Origin: Candidatus Omnitrophota bacterium
GTDB taxonomy: Bacteria; Omnitrophota; Gorgyraeia; JAHIPI01
Length of the DNA: 13,578 nucleotides
Assembly (NCBI GenBank): GCA_030616695.1
Contig: JAUWWU010000005.1
Span: forward strand, 1-13,578
Reading direction: 5' to 3'
Shown: positions 1 to 8,519 of the stretch, in pieces
Layout of the letters: every line of letters starts with the position of its first letter
Numbering within the stretch: position 1 is the stretch's first letter
The notes under the pieces: model-generated
Seen by the model: the letters and a program-made list of their open reading frames with translations, nothing else
Databases searched by the model: none
Told to the model about the DNA's origin: nothing
Program-made: the position numbers and the translations under genes

Positions 1-600
1 GTCAGACCTTCTACTTATGATCTTATTGTCCTTAAACCTGAAATTTGTCTGCCACTTTGACCAGCTCAAAAAAGTTATGCCCTTGCCCATCGAGCTGCAC
101 CGCGGTTTGAGGAAAAAATTTTGCCCCTTATCGAGCCAGTTTTGCACTTTCTTCATATGTATCGCCCTATATAATCTCGGGGTTGGGATGCCCGCCTCCG
201 AAAGCCTTTTCTTTGTAGCTAGCTTGTCCCTATAGACGGCGCAGGATAAAGGATCGTTGATGAAAAAGATCTCTTTGTCCGATAACGCATTTCTGATGAT
301 CTTGCGTAATCTCTTGCTAAACCTGATAAATTTTTTAAAAAATACCATGTTGCCGTATACGCCTTTATAATTTTTATGTTCGATATATTTATTCCAATAA
401 TAAAACGGGAAAAATAAAAATATAATGACTTTCTCCGTCGGTATTTTCGGGATCTTCCCCGTCAAGGTTTGTTTATAACCGACTGTGGCGTAATCAAAAC
501 CTTTTTCCAGAAACAGGCGCCTGTCTTTATGGAACTTCTTATAGGAATCATAATCGGCCCTGTCGCCTATCGCCAGGATCGTGATATTCTTTTTTCTCAT
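1..600 (-). CDS. ATP-grasp family ligase, N-terminal 200 residues (truncated by window edge)
   Basis: An open frame runs from an ATG at 600 to the window edge, giving 200 residues with no stop, so the gene is partial here. Residues 1-60 look like a pre-ATP-grasp region. Residues 116-141 contain the 'DPLSC..YRDKLATKKRL..AGIPTP' pattern that precedes the ATP-binding fold in RimK/D-Ala-D-Ala-ligase-like enzymes. Residues 163-177 ('FLKPRCSSMGKGITF') carry the ATP-binding Lys and the Gly-rich loop. Such enzymes form an amide or ester-like bond through an acyl-phosphate; the substrate cannot be read from this part and the catalytic metal-binding C-terminus lies outside the window. The start codon overlaps the stop of the upstream reductase-like gene (ATGA, 598-600 and 597-599), which points to translational coupling and a shared pathway. 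The fold assignment is good; the specific function is unknown. Confidence 0.85.
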   Translation of the reverse strand, partial: MRKKNITILAIGDRADYDSYKKFHKDRRLFLEKGFDYATVGYKQTLTGKIPKIPTEKVIIFLFFPFYYWNKYIEHKNYKGVYGNMVFFKKFIRFSKRLRKIIRNALSDKEIFFINDPLSCAVYRDKLATKKRLSEAGIPTPRLYRAIHMKKVQNWLDKGQNFFLKPRCSSMGKGITFLSWSKWQTNFRFKDNKIISRRSD

Positions 601-1937
601 ACTGGGATCTCTTCTTCAACCGCGGCATATCGGGTAAGGGAGTCGCGCAGATATCCGAAGCCCTTTGTCAGCTTGCCTTCTTCTATGACAATGGCCTTTC
701 GGATCTCGGCCGGCAATGCCGCATGACGGGTTATATCTTTTATACCATGGACCGCGATCTGATAAACATAATCGCGTATAAGCGAACTGAATTCTACAGA
801 AGAATCTTTCGGTAATTCGGAGGGTAAGTTGTCAATAGCCATGATGCTTATGCCAGGCGCTTTATAGCCATCAACAAAGACTTTTTTCGCGGGATTATAG
901 GTAAAAATAGGATTTTCTAAAGTAGCCGGCTTATATGTCAATTCGACGGAGCCGTTGATATCGCAGGATATATCACCTATGAAGTCCAGGCGGAAAGGTC
1001 TCTTTGCCGCTAATCTATGTATCATCTTTTTGGTCACCATCTTCGGATACCGCTTGTCCCAATAACTGGTATGGATTAGCATATTGAGATACGGAAGATA
1101 CATATCCATATTTGATTCAAACCATTCCGGATGCTCGAGATATTTCTCAAAATAAAACCCCTTGCCGTTTTTCGAGCGGAATTTCTCTTCCCGGAGAAAC
1201 ACGATTTTATAGATCTTATTACTGTATCTCTTCTGGTGCCGGATGAAGCTCAGCATGTCTTTAGGATGGATCTCGACGGGATTTAATAAAGCGAGCGTCT
1301 CCTGCACGCCCCTGGAAACATTGCCGTGGCCCGTAATACCTATGACAAAGGGAGATAGTTTTTTCTCAAACCCCTCTTTATTTATGCTTTCGTAAAGTTC
1401 CCCCATGGCCTGTTTTACCGCTTTCAAAGAGCCATATTCATAGGCGGGCTTGATAGATAGAAACGGATTTTTGAAGCCCTGCCACTCCAATTTCTTTCCA
1501 AGGTAATGCAGGCTGTCTACCGCGCCGCAGATTCCCGCAAATCTCCCGAAATAAACAATGCGCTTGCCGTATAGGTCAGTGATCTTCTCATAGTCTACCA
1601 GGGTAACGCCTTTTTCAAGAAATGTATTCAAGAGGCCGGTGCTTCGGCGCTGCCCCTTCAGCGTATGTGAGAACGTCATGTAAACGGCGTTGGCGCAGAT
1701 ATCCTCCCCTCTGGGAGCCTTTATTCCCACAAGAAGCGAGGCATTGCGGAACCTGTCTACCGGTTTGGCGCCGCTTTTTTTATACTCCGCGTCTTTAAAA
1801 ATCCTCGCGCGGTTGGACTCAACTTCGACGGAGATATCCTTATCGATCAGCCATTTTACGTCCGACGGCGTTAGCGGAGCCCGCCTTTCATCCTCTCTCG
1901 CCTCTCTTAATATCCCGACACAAAGATTTTTTCTCAT
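597..1937 (-). CDS. Lysine-ketoglutarate reductase/saccharopine dehydrogenase-like protein
   Basis: This 446-residue protein resembles, along most of its length, the lysine-ketoglutarate reductase half of eukaryotic alpha-aminoadipic semialdehyde synthase, itself part of the alanine dehydrogenase/transhydrogenase fold group. Recognisable blocks are 'ERRAPLTP' (17-24), 'FSHTLKGQ' (89-96), 'DYEK' (115-118), the Rossmann nucleotide-binding loop 'GITGHGNVSRGVQ' (200-212), 'GDISCDINGSVE' (321-332) and 'MAIDNLPSELP' (366-376). Known relatives reductively condense lysine with 2-oxoglutarate using NAD(P)H to give saccharopine. Whether this protein uses lysine is not shown. No saccharopine-cleaving partner follows; instead an ATP-grasp gene overlaps its stop by 4 nt. 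The ATG at 1937 has a GGGGG-type Shine-Dalgarno a few bases upstream and a good promoter at 1962-1989. An opine-type dehydrogenase role is a possible alternative. Confidence 0.82.
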   Translation of the reverse strand: MRKNLCVGILREAREDERRAPLTPSDVKWLIDKDISVEVESNRARIFKDAEYKKSGAKPVDRFRNASLLVGIKAPRGEDICANAVYMTFSHTLKGQRRSTGLLNTFLEKGVTLVDYEKITDLYGKRIVYFGRFAGICGAVDSLHYLGKKLEWQGFKNPFLSIKPAYEYGSLKAVKQAMGELYESINKEGFEKKLSPFVIGITGHGNVSRGVQETLALLNPVEIHPKDMLSFIRHQKRYSNKIYKIVFLREEKFRSKNGKGFYFEKYLEHPEWFESNMDMYLPYLNMLIHTSYWDKRYPKMVTKKMIHRLAAKRPFRLDFIGDISCDINGSVELTYKPATLENPIFTYNPAKKVFVDGYKAPGISIMAIDNLPSELPKDSSVEFSSLIRDYVYQIAVHGIKDITRHAALPAEIRKAIVIEEGKLTKGFGYLRDSLTRYAAVEEEIPV

Positions 1938-1961
1938 CCTTCCCCCTTATACTCATAATCT

Positions 1962-1989
1962 ATTATACCTCTTTATAATATTTTTTCAA
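1962..1989 (-). promoter_or_regulatory. Sigma70-type promoter for the reductase-like/ATP-grasp operon
   Basis: On the minus strand a -35 box TTGAAA (1989-1984) and a perfect -10 box TATAAT (1967-1962) are separated by 16 bp. The predicted start lies about 20 nt before the gene's ATG at 1937, leaving a short leader with a purine-rich ribosome site. This separates the pair from the carB/UPF0371 unit upstream. Confidence 0.75.
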
Positions 1990-2024
1990 TAACGAATTGA
2001 ATCCTTGAAAGGGGACCTTTTCTC

Positions 2025-2050
2025 GAGACGTTTTCCAACCTAAAGCGGAA
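2025..2050 (+). repeat. Inverted copy of the 23-bp repeat unit
   Basis: The stretch GACGTTTTCCAACCTAAAGC (2027-2046) and its flanks are the reverse complement of the units at 2112-2180. The whole 2025-2180 interval can therefore fold back on itself, with a smaller AAAGGGG/CCCCTTT hairpin at its centre. Confidence 0.7.
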
Positions 2051-2062
2051 ACTGTCCTCATG

Positions 2063-2084
2063 AAAAAGGGGCACTTTCCCCTTT
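2063..2084 (-). terminator. Probable (possibly bidirectional) terminator after the UPF0371 gene
   Basis: Read on the minus strand, AAAGGGG (2084-2078) and CCCCTTT (2071-2065) form a perfect 7-bp stem around a 6-nt loop and run into a stretch of five T. It lies about 90 nt downstream of the UPF0371 stop. The same hairpin is symmetric enough to work from either side, although nothing supportable is transcribed from the other direction. Confidence 0.5.
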
Positions 2085-2111
2085 GAATCTGGGACACCTT
2101 CCCGATTGGCT

Positions 2112-2180
2112 CGGAAAACGTCTCCGCTTTGGGTTGGAAAGCGTCTCCGCTTTGGGTTGGAAAGCGTCTCCGTTTTAGGT
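2112..2180. repeat. Three tandem 23-bp palindromic units
   Basis: Units at 2112-2134, 2135-2157 and 2158-2180 follow the form GGAAAGCGTCTCCGCTTTGG with small changes. Each unit contains AAAGCG-TCTC-CGCTTT, a 6-bp inverted repeat around a 4-nt loop. Units 1 and 3 each differ in one arm only, leaving a wobble pair on one strand. The stop codon of the UPF0371 gene (2175-2177) lies inside unit 3, so the array begins within the coding sequence. Units are contiguous with no spacers. Confidence 0.85.
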
Positions 2181-3695
2181 GATGAAGAGGCTTTTGGTGG
2201 AGAAATGCGGTTCGCTGGTAAGGTTGACCCCGAGCCTTCTTAGGCCCGCCTCATCCCCCGGCGTAGGGATATGGGTCATATGGACCTCACAGCCCTGAAG
2301 CTCTTTCAATTTCTTCATGGCTAATTGAGAGGTAGTATTTGTAGCTGCGCTTATGCTGAGGGCTATCAATGCCTCTTCCAGGTCCATGCTTATCGTCTTT
2401 GCGTTTGAAACGGCCTTTTTAAGATTCCCTATTGATTTTATCGTATTGGGCGACAAAAGATGTATCTTATCCGGGATATCCGCTAATTGCTTTACTGCGT
2501 TCAAAATAAGGCTTGAAGCCGCGTGCATTAGAGAGGAGTTCTTCCCCGTCACGATCGAACCGTTCCTTAATTCTATTGCCGCGCCGCAAAAAATTCCTTC
2601 GTTGCCTTTATTTTTCTCTTCCGCTTCCCGCGCCGTCTGCCTGGCAGGCTCGACCACTACTCTGTCCTCCGGCTTTAGGCCGAGTTCTTCCATGATAAGG
2701 CTTACCCGCTCTACCGTCTCCTTATCGACAAACCCCATGACATATTCACAACCGTATCTAAAATATCTCCTTATTATTTCCCGCATAGCCGCTTTCCGGA
2801 CTACGGCGTCATCGACAATGCCGAAACCCGCTCTGTTCACCCCCATATCCGTCGGAGATTTATACATGGTCTCGGCGCCCGTTATCTTTTCCAGTATCCT
2901 TTTAAGGACGGGAAATATCTCTACGTCGCGGTTATAATTGATGACAGTTTTATCGTAAGCCCTTAGATGAAAAGGATCGGCAAGGTTAAAATCTCTCAGG
3001 TCTGCGGTCGCCGCTTCATAGGCGACATTTACAGGGTGCGTGAGAGGTAAATTCCATATAGGGAAGGTTTCGAACTTGGCATATCCCGATTTTATGCCTT
3101 TTTTATAATCGTGGTACAGCTGTGACAGGCAGGTGGCCAATTTGCCGCTGCCCGGGCCCGGGCCGGTAACAACGACCAGGGGATTCCTGGTTTCGATATA
3201 ATCATTCGCCCCGTATCCTTTGTCGCTTACGATGAGGTCTATATCGTTAGGGTATCCCTTTGTAAAGCTATGGGTATATACTTTTATTCCCCTGCGCTCT
3301 AATTTATTTTTAAATATCCTGGCGGCGGGCTGGTTATCGAAACGAGTTATCACTACCGCCCGTATCTCAATGCCCCATTCCTTTAAATCGTCTATCAATT
3401 TGAGGGCGTCAACGTCATACGTAATACCGAAATCCGCCCTTACTTTTCTTCTCTCTATATCTCCGGCATAAATGCAAAGTATGATATCCGCCTTATTTTT
3501 TAGTTTTTGCAAAAGCCTTATCTTGACGTTAGGGTCAAAACCCGGCAGGACCCTTGAGGCGTGGTAATCAAAGACAAGTTTCCCGCCGAACTCGAGGTAT
3601 AGTTTATTGTCAAACTTCTTGACCTTCTCCTGAATAGCGGTAGTCTGCTCTTTTAGGTATTTGTCATTAGCAAAACCTATCTTTTGCTTCGGCAT
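2175..3695 (-). CDS. UPF0371/DUF1846 family protein
   Basis: This 506-residue protein belongs to the conserved UPF0371 (DUF1846) family, recognised from the N-terminal '[13 protein letters not shown]', the mid-protein '[20 protein letters not shown]' (174-193) with a P-loop-like Gly-rich stretch ending in GSGK, and the C-terminal '[20 protein letters not shown]' block. The length is normal for the family. The molecular function of the family is not established to my knowledge; the GPGPGSGK segment suggests phosphate or nucleotide binding, which is inference. The ATG at 3695 is preceded by AGAGGA. The gene starts 22 nt after the carB stop with no terminator between them, so it is probably cotranscribed with carB. 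Its last codons lie within a repeat array, but the terminal residues still look family-like, so it appears intact. Confidence 0.88.
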   Translation of the reverse strand: MPKQKIGFANDKYLKEQTTAIQEKVKKFDNKLYLEFGGKLVFDYHASRVLPGFDPNVKIRLLQKLKNKADIILCIYAGDIERRKVRADFGITYDVDALKLIDDLKEWGIEIRAVVITRFDNQPAARIFKNKLERRGIKVYTHSFTKGYPNDIDLIVSDKGYGANDYIETRNPLVVVTGPGPGSGKLATCLSQLYHDYKKGIKSGYAKFETFPIWNLPLTHPVNVAYEAATADLRDFNLADPFHLRAYDKTVINYNRDVEIFPVLKRILEKITGAETMYKSPTDMGVNRAGFGIVDDAVVRKAAMREIIRRYFRYGCEYVMGFVDKETVERVSLIMEELGLKPEDRVVVEPARQTAREAEEKNKGNEGIFCGAAIELRNGSIVTGKNSSLMHAASSLILNAVKQLADIPDKIHLLSPNTIKSIGNLKKAVSNAKTISMDLEEALIALSISAATNTTSQLAMKKLKELQGCEVHMTHIPTPGDEAGLRRLGVNLTSEPHFSTKSLFIT

Positions 3696-3717
3696 GGACT
3701 ATCCTCTTTCGGCTCCA

Positions 3718-6700
3718 TTAAGCTACTTTTGTGCATTCCTTATCCCTGATGAGCTCTTTGTAATAATCCTGGAGGGATTTTGCCATAATCTTGCTTTTCT
3801 GCGCAGCCTCGATACCTTCAACACTCGCTTCGGCGGCCGCCATCGACGTGATATAAGGGAGCTTATACTGTATTGCCTTCATCCTGATATAACTGTCGTC
3901 ATGCTTGCCGGTGCGTCCGATGGGAGTATTGATAATAAGGTGGATATCGCCGTTCTTGATAGAATCGGCAATATTGGGCCTTCCTTCGTGTAATTTCTTT
4001 ATCGCGGTGTTTTTTATCCCGTTTTCATCGAGGAAACGGCCGGTGCCCTCTGTCGCGTAAATATCGAATCCGAGTTTCTGGATCTGCCTGGCTATCGGAA
4101 GCAGAAACGGCTTGTCTTTGTCCGCCACCGTCAATAAGACGTTTCCTTTAAGAGGAAGTTTTATACCCGCTGCCTCTTCTGCTTTATAAAAAGCGAGGCC
4201 GAATGTATCGGCAATCCCCATGACCTCTCCGGTGGCCCTCATCTCCGGCCCTAAAACGGGGTCGACCTCGGGAAACATATTGAACGGGAAGACTGCCTCT
4301 TTAACGCCTACGTAAGGGAGCTTATGCGCCTTTAATTCGGGAAAATCCTTAAGTTTCTTGCCCATCATCACAAGTGTCGCTATGCGCGCCAAAGGAATTG
4401 CCGTTATCTTTGAGACAATGGGGACCGTGCGCGAGGCCCTCGGGTTGGCCTCAAGGAGATACACCTTATCGTCGCATATAGCGTATTGTATATTCATAAG
4501 GCCGACGACATCCAGTTCTTTCGCTATTCTTTTCGTATATTCCTCTATCGTCTTTAGATGTTTTTCTTTAATAGTCCTCGTAGGAATAGCGCACGCGGAA
4601 TCGCCGGAGTGGACACCTGCCAGCTCTATGTGCTCCATGATGGCGGCGACGAACGCATCCTCTCCGTCGGAGAGCGCGTCCACCTCTGTCTCAATAGCAC
4701 GTTCAAGGAACCTGTCGATAAGCATGGGGTGCTCCGGGCTGACCCGGATTGCCTCAATGGCGTAATTTCGCAGCATAGTTTCGTCATATACGATCTCCAT
4801 ACCGCGGCCGCCCAATACATAAGAGGGACGCACCATAAGGGGATAGTCTATCCTTTTGGCGATCTCAAGGGCCTCCTCGAGAGAGCGCGCCGTCCCGCTT
4901 TCCGGTTGCGGGATGCCGAGGTCAATCATTTTCGCGCGAAAGCGCTCCCTGTCTTCCGCAAAGTGGATGTTTTCCGGAGTAGTCCCGAGGATCTTCACGC
5001 CGTTATCCTTCAGCTCTTGAGCGATATTCAAGGGCGTCTGCCCGCCGAACTGTACGATAACGCCTTCGGGCTTTTCCTTCTCATAAATCGTCAGGACGTC
5101 TTCCACCGTTACCGGCTCGAAATAAAGCTTGTTTGACGTATCGTAATCCGTGGAGACGGTCTCGGGATTGCAATTGACCATTATCGATTCGTATCCCTCG
5201 TCGCGCGGGGCAAAGGCCGCGTGGACACAGGTATAATCAAACTCTATCCCCTGGCCGATTCTGTTAGGCCCGCCGCCGAGGATCATGACTTTTTTGTTTG
5301 CGGAAACAGGGACCTTATCATCTCCGATATAAGTCGAATAGTAATAAGCCGCCTTCTCAACGCCGCTCACCGGAACTGCGTCAAAGCGGCCGTGTTTGCC
5401 GATGGCTATCCTTTTTTGCCTTACTTCTTTTTCACTGATCTTGAAAAGGCCTGCCAGGTATTTATCCGAAAAGCCCCATTCCTTTGCCTTGGCAAGCTTT
5501 ATATCGGGCAGGTCTTTCCATGTATGTTTAACGATTTCCTCCTCGAACTCCACAAGTTCTTTCATCTCTTTTATGAACCAGCGCCCTATATAAGTCAACC
5601 TATGAAGCTCGTCTATGCTTATGCCCTTGCGCAGCGCTTCATACATCAGGAAGACCCTTTCGCTTGAAGGATGGGCCAGTCTTTCCGTCAGCCTGTCAAG
5701 GGAAAGTGCCTTGAAATCCCTGGCGCCTCCCAGGCCGTATCTTTTTATCTCTAAAGAGCGGATGGATTTCTGAAACGCTTCCTTAAACGTCTTTCCGATG
5801 CTCATCACTTCGCCTACGGCCTTCATCTGCGTGCCCAGGATGTCCCTGGCTTTGGGAAATTTCTCAAATGCCCATCGCGCAAATTTGATGACAACGTAAT
5901 CCCCCCAGGGTTCATATTTTTCCAGCGTCCCTTTCCTCCAATAGGGGATTTCGTCCATCGTCCGGCCGGCGGCGAGTTTCGTCGAGATGTGCGCTATCGG
6001 AAAACCTGTCGCCTTGGACGCGAGCGCGGAAGAGCGGGAAGTCCTGGGGTTTATCTCTATAACCACTAGCTTGCCATCTGCCGGATTATGGGCGAATTGG
6101 ATATTTGTCCCGCCCACTACTCCGATAGCGTCCACGATCTTATACGAAAACTCCTGCATGCGTTTCTGCAGCGACTCGGGGACGGTCAACATAGGAGCGG
6201 AGCAAAAACTATCCCCAGTATGAATGCCCATAGCGTCGATATTTTCAATAAAGCATACCGTGATTTTTTGATTCTTTACGTCCCTGACGACCTCAAGCTC
6301 AAGCTCTTCCCATCCAAGGACAGATTCCTCCACCAGGACCTGATGCACAAGGCTTGCCGCCAGCCCACGTGTAACGATAGTCCTTAGCTCCTCTACGTTA
6401 TAGGCCATGCCGCCGCCTGTCCCGCCCAGGGTATAAGCCGGCCTTAATACGACCGGGTACCCCAGCTTTTCGGCTATCTTCTCGGCCTCTTCGACAGAAT
6501 GGCAGGGCGCAGATTTCGGTATAGGTACCTTAAGCTTTTTCATGGTCTCTTTAAATACGATGCGGTCCTCGCCTCTTTCAATCGCATCCGCCTTAACGCC
6601 GATGATCTCGATGCCGTATTTTTTTAAAACACCTGCTTTATGAAGGGCGGCTGCCAGATTGAGGCCTGTCTGTCCTCCCAGATTAGGAAGGAGCGCGTCG

Positions 6701-6948
6701 GGTTTTTCTATCTTAATGACCCTTTCCAGGCTCTCGACGGTAAGAGGCTCAATATATGTCTTATCCGCCATGTCGGGGTCCGTCATTATAGTGGCGGGAT
6801 TGGAATTGACGAGCACTACCTCATACCCCTCTTCTCTAAGCGCCTTGCATGCCTGTGTGCCCGAATAGTCAAACTCGCAGGCCTGCCCTATGATTATGGG
6901 GCCGGAGCCTATGATCAAAACTTTATGTATGTCATTTCTCCTTGGCAT
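3718..6948 (-). CDS. carB: Carbamoyl-phosphate synthase large subunit
   Basis: A 1076-residue, full-length CarB. It makes carbamoyl phosphate from bicarbonate, ATP and ammonia delivered by the CarA glutaminase subunit, feeding pyrimidine and arginine synthesis in the cytoplasm. The two homologous synthetase halves are visible: the first begins with 'GSGPIIIGQACEFDYSG' (about 14-30) followed by 'GGQTGLNLAAAL'; the second begins with 'GGGPNRIGQGIEFDYT' (near 555-570) followed by 'QFGGQTPLNIAQEL'. An oligomerisation segment lies between them, and a C-terminal MGS-like allosteric domain starts at 'GNVLLTVADKDKPFLLPIAR'. carA is not in the window. The gene has its own promoter, and an AAGGA site lies 11 nt before the ATG, slightly long spacing. 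It is followed after 22 nt by the UPF0371 gene. No truncation or frameshift is seen. Confidence 0.98.
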   Translation of the reverse strand: MPRRNDIHKVLIIGSGPIIIGQACEFDYSGTQACKALREEGYEVVLVNSNPATIMTDPDMADKTYIEPLTVESLERVIKIEKPDALLPNLGGQTGLNLAAALHKAGVLKKYGIEIIGVKADAIERGEDRIVFKETMKKLKVPIPKSAPCHSVEEAEKIAEKLGYPVVLRPAYTLGGTGGGMAYNVEELRTIVTRGLAASLVHQVLVEESVLGWEELELEVVRDVKNQKITVCFIENIDAMGIHTGDSFCSAPMLTVPESLQKRMQEFSYKIVDAIGVVGGTNIQFAHNPADGKLVVIEINPRTSRSSALASKATGFPIAHISTKLAAGRTMDEIPYWRKGTLEKYEPWGDYVVIKFARWAFEKFPKARDILGTQMKAVGEVMSIGKTFKEAFQKSIRSLEIKRYGLGGARDFKALSLDRLTERLAHPSSERVFLMYEALRKGISIDELHRLTYIGRWFIKEMKELVEFEEEIVKHTWKDLPDIKLAKAKEWGFSDKYLAGLFKISEKEVRQKRIAIGKHGRFDAVPVSGVEKAAYYYSTYIGDDKVPVSANKKVMILGGGPNRIGQGIEFDYTCVHAAFAPRDEGYESIMVNCNPETVSTDYDTSNKLYFEPVTVEDVLTIYEKEKPEGVIVQFGGQTPLNIAQELKDNGVKILGTTPENIHFAEDRERFRAKMIDLGIPQPESGTARSLEEALEIAKRIDYPLMVRPSYVLGGRGMEIVYDETMLRNYAIEAIRVSPEHPMLIDRFLERAIETEVDALSDGEDAFVAAIMEHIELAGVHSGDSACAIPTRTIKEKHLKTIEEYTKRIAKELDVVGLMNIQYAICDDKVYLLEANPRASRTVPIVSKITAIPLARIATLVMMGKKLKDFPELKAHKLPYVGVKEAVFPFNMFPEVDPVLGPEMRATGEVMGIADTFGLAFYKAEEAAGIKLPLKGNVLLTVADKDKPFLLPIARQIQKLGFDIYATEGTGRFLDENGIKNTAIKKLHEGRPNIADSIKNGDIHLIINTPIGRTGKHDDSYIRMKAIQYKLPYITSMAAAEASVEGIEAAQKSKIMAKSLQDYYKELIRDKECTKVA

Positions 6949-6983
6949 TTTATCGCTAGTCCTTATCCTGTAATTTGGCGAGT

Positions 6984-7013
6984 ATTATAACATACCTGCC
7001 GCATGTTTTGCAA
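6984..7013 (-). promoter_or_regulatory. Promoter for carB
   Basis: On the minus strand a -35-like TTGCAA (7013-7008) and a perfect -10 TATAAT (6989-6984) are separated by 18 bp. The predicted transcript start is about 30 nt upstream of the carB ATG, so there is little room for a leader regulator. It sits between the gdhA terminator and carB. Confidence 0.7.
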
Positions 7014-7030
7014 TATTCAAAGACGCACAG

Positions 7031-7057
7031 AAAAGGCGCCTTCTATTTTGAGGCGCC
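7031..7057 (-). terminator. Intrinsic terminator of gdhA
   Basis: Read on the minus strand, GGCGCCT and AGGCGCC form a perfect 7-bp GC-rich stem around a 9-nt A-rich loop, followed by TTTTCT. It lies about 25 nt after the gdhA stop codon and insulates gdhA from carB. Confidence 0.85.
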
Positions 7058-7083
7058 CCCCCGTGATACCTTCTGCGTTCTCC

Positions 7084-8418
7084 TTATACCAGCCCCTGAT
7101 CCAACATTGCATCTGCTACCTTTACAAACCCGCCAATGTTCGCGCCGTTTACGTAATTAATATAGTTGCCTTTTTTGCCGTATTTCACGCACTGCTCGTG
7201 AATGGCTATCATGATATCCCGCAGCTTCTTATCGACCTCTTCGCGGGACCATGATAATCTCAGGCTATTCTGCGACATCTCAAGGCCTGAAGTGGCAACA
7301 CCGCCTGCGTTTGCCGCCTTGCCCGGACCATACAAAATATTTGCATCCTGGGATACCTTAATCCCTTCCGGGGTCGTAGGTATATTTGCACCCTCTCCGA
7401 CCGCTATACAGCCGTTTTTTACCAGGGCCTTTGCGTCGTCCTCGGTTATCTCGTTCTGCGTAGCACCCGGAAACGCAATATCGCATTTCACGTTCCATGG
7501 GCGTTTGTTTTCATAGTATTTACAGTCAAACATCTTGGCGCACTCTTTGATCCGCCCTCTTTTTACGTTTTTAAGCTCCAGGACACATGCCAATTCTTTG
7601 CCGTCTATGCCGTCCTCGTCGTATATGAAACCGTTCGAATCCGAGAAAGTCACTACCTTACCTCCCTGCTGTATCACTTTTTCCGCGGTGTATTGCGCGA
7701 CATTACCGGAACCCGATATAGCGCATACCCTTCCCTTGAGAGACTCGCCTCTCGTTTTAAGCATCTCCTGCATAAAGTAAACGCATCCGTAACCCGTGGC
7801 TTCAGGCCTTATCAGGCTTCCGCCCCAATTAAGGCCCTTGCCCGTCAGGACGCCCGTAAATTCATTGCGAAGCCTTTTATACTGGCCGAAAAGAAATCCT
7901 ATCTCGCGGTCTCCCACGCCTATATCGCCGGCAGGGATGTCCGTATCCGGGCCTATATGCCTGAATAACTCGCTCATGAAGCTCTGACAGAAACGCATAA
8001 CCTCATTGTCTGATTTCCCTTTCGGGTCAAAGTCAGAGCCGCCTTTGCCGCCGCCCATAGGAAGTGTGGTGAGGCTGTTTTTGAAAACCTGTTCAAACGC
8101 CAGAAATTTTAGAATCCCCAGATTGACCGTAGGATGGAACCGCAGCCCGCCTTTATACGGCCCGAGGGCACTATTCATCTCGATGCGAAACCCGCGATTG
8201 ACCCGGACTTCGCCCTTATCGTCAAGCCAGGGGACCCTGAACATGATCACCCTCTCCGGCTCCGTCATTCTCTCGATTATTTTGGCCTTTTCATATTTCG
8301 GGTTTTTTTCGATAAAGGGCATGATCGAGGTTATGACCTCCTTGACCGCCTGATGAAACTCCGGCTCACCCGGATTTTTCGCGATAATTCTTTCCATAAA
8401 CTTTTTTGCGCTTGCCAT
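7084..8418 (-). CDS. gdhA: Glutamate dehydrogenase (hexameric, probably NADP-specific)
   Basis: A 444-residue protein of normal length for bacterial hexameric GdhA. It reductively aminates 2-oxoglutarate with ammonia to glutamate, a main entry point of ammonium into metabolism. Key blocks are 'GPYKGGLRFHP' (86-96), 'LPMGGGKGGSDFDPKG' (119-134) with the catalytic Lys at 125, 'PAGDIGVGDREIGFLFGQY' (162-180) and the nucleotide-binding 'SGSGNVAQYTAEK' (235-247). NADP preference is inferred from the overall resemblance to the biosynthetic class rather than from a decisive residue. The ATG at 8418 has GGGGAG 7 nt upstream. It is a single-gene transcript: strong promoter at 8588-8615, a leader of about 160 nt with an ANTAR-type attenuator, and a terminator after the stop. 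Confidence 0.96.
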   Translation of the reverse strand: MASAKKFMERIIAKNPGEPEFHQAVKEVITSIMPFIEKNPKYEKAKIIERMTEPERVIMFRVPWLDDKGEVRVNRGFRIEMNSALGPYKGGLRFHPTVNLGILKFLAFEQVFKNSLTTLPMGGGKGGSDFDPKGKSDNEVMRFCQSFMSELFRHIGPDTDIPAGDIGVGDREIGFLFGQYKRLRNEFTGVLTGKGLNWGGSLIRPEATGYGCVYFMQEMLKTRGESLKGRVCAISGSGNVAQYTAEKVIQQGGKVVTFSDSNGFIYDEDGIDGKELACVLELKNVKRGRIKECAKMFDCKYYENKRPWNVKCDIAFPGATQNEITEDDAKALVKNGCIAVGEGANIPTTPEGIKVSQDANILYGPGKAANAGGVATSGLEMSQNSLRLSWSREEVDKKLRDIMIAIHEQCVKYGKKGNYINYVNGANIGGFVKVADAMLDQGLV

Positions 8419-8425
8419 AATGGAT

Positions 8426-8431
8426 CTCCCC
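8426..8431 (-). promoter_or_regulatory. Ribosome binding site of gdhA
   Basis: GGGGAG lies 7 nt before the ATG at 8418, which supports that start. It lies beyond the leader terminator and is not sequestered by it, so control should act on transcription rather than on ribosome access. Confidence 0.75.
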
Positions 8432-8465
8432 GTTTATTACTGTTTATCTTCTGCCGTTTTGACCC

Positions 8466-8519
8466 AAAAAAAAGACGTTCCACCGTAAACGACTCGGCCG
8501 TTTACAGTTTTAGAACGCC
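8466..8519 (-). terminator. Leader terminator (attenuator) upstream of gdhA
   Basis: Read on the minus strand, an outer 7-bp stem GGCGTTC/GAACGTC (one G-U pair) encloses a 10-bp stem ACTGTAAACG/CGTTTACGGT with a 7-nt loop, offset by a small bulge, and is followed directly by eight T (8473-8466). It lies about 50 nt before the gdhA ATG and inside its transcript, so it can only act as a conditional terminator. An alternative 8-bp pairing of GGTTTTAG (8540-8533) with CTAAAACT (8513-8506) would also disrupt it. Confidence 0.9.

Noticed and set aside
469..726. Plus-strand open frames across the window, including several of 80-190 codons inside carB, UPF0371 and gdhA.
   Set aside because: They are antisense to strongly supported genes, lack ribosome sites and show no recognisable protein motifs.
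1938..2174. tRNA or other structured RNA gene in the 237-bp spacer.
   Set aside because: The structure is explained by the repeat units, the terminator-like hairpin and the promoter; no cloverleaf or known RNA pattern was seen.
2112..2180. CRISPR array, because of three near-identical short palindromic repeats.
   Set aside because: The 23-bp units are contiguous with no spacers, and no cas gene is present.
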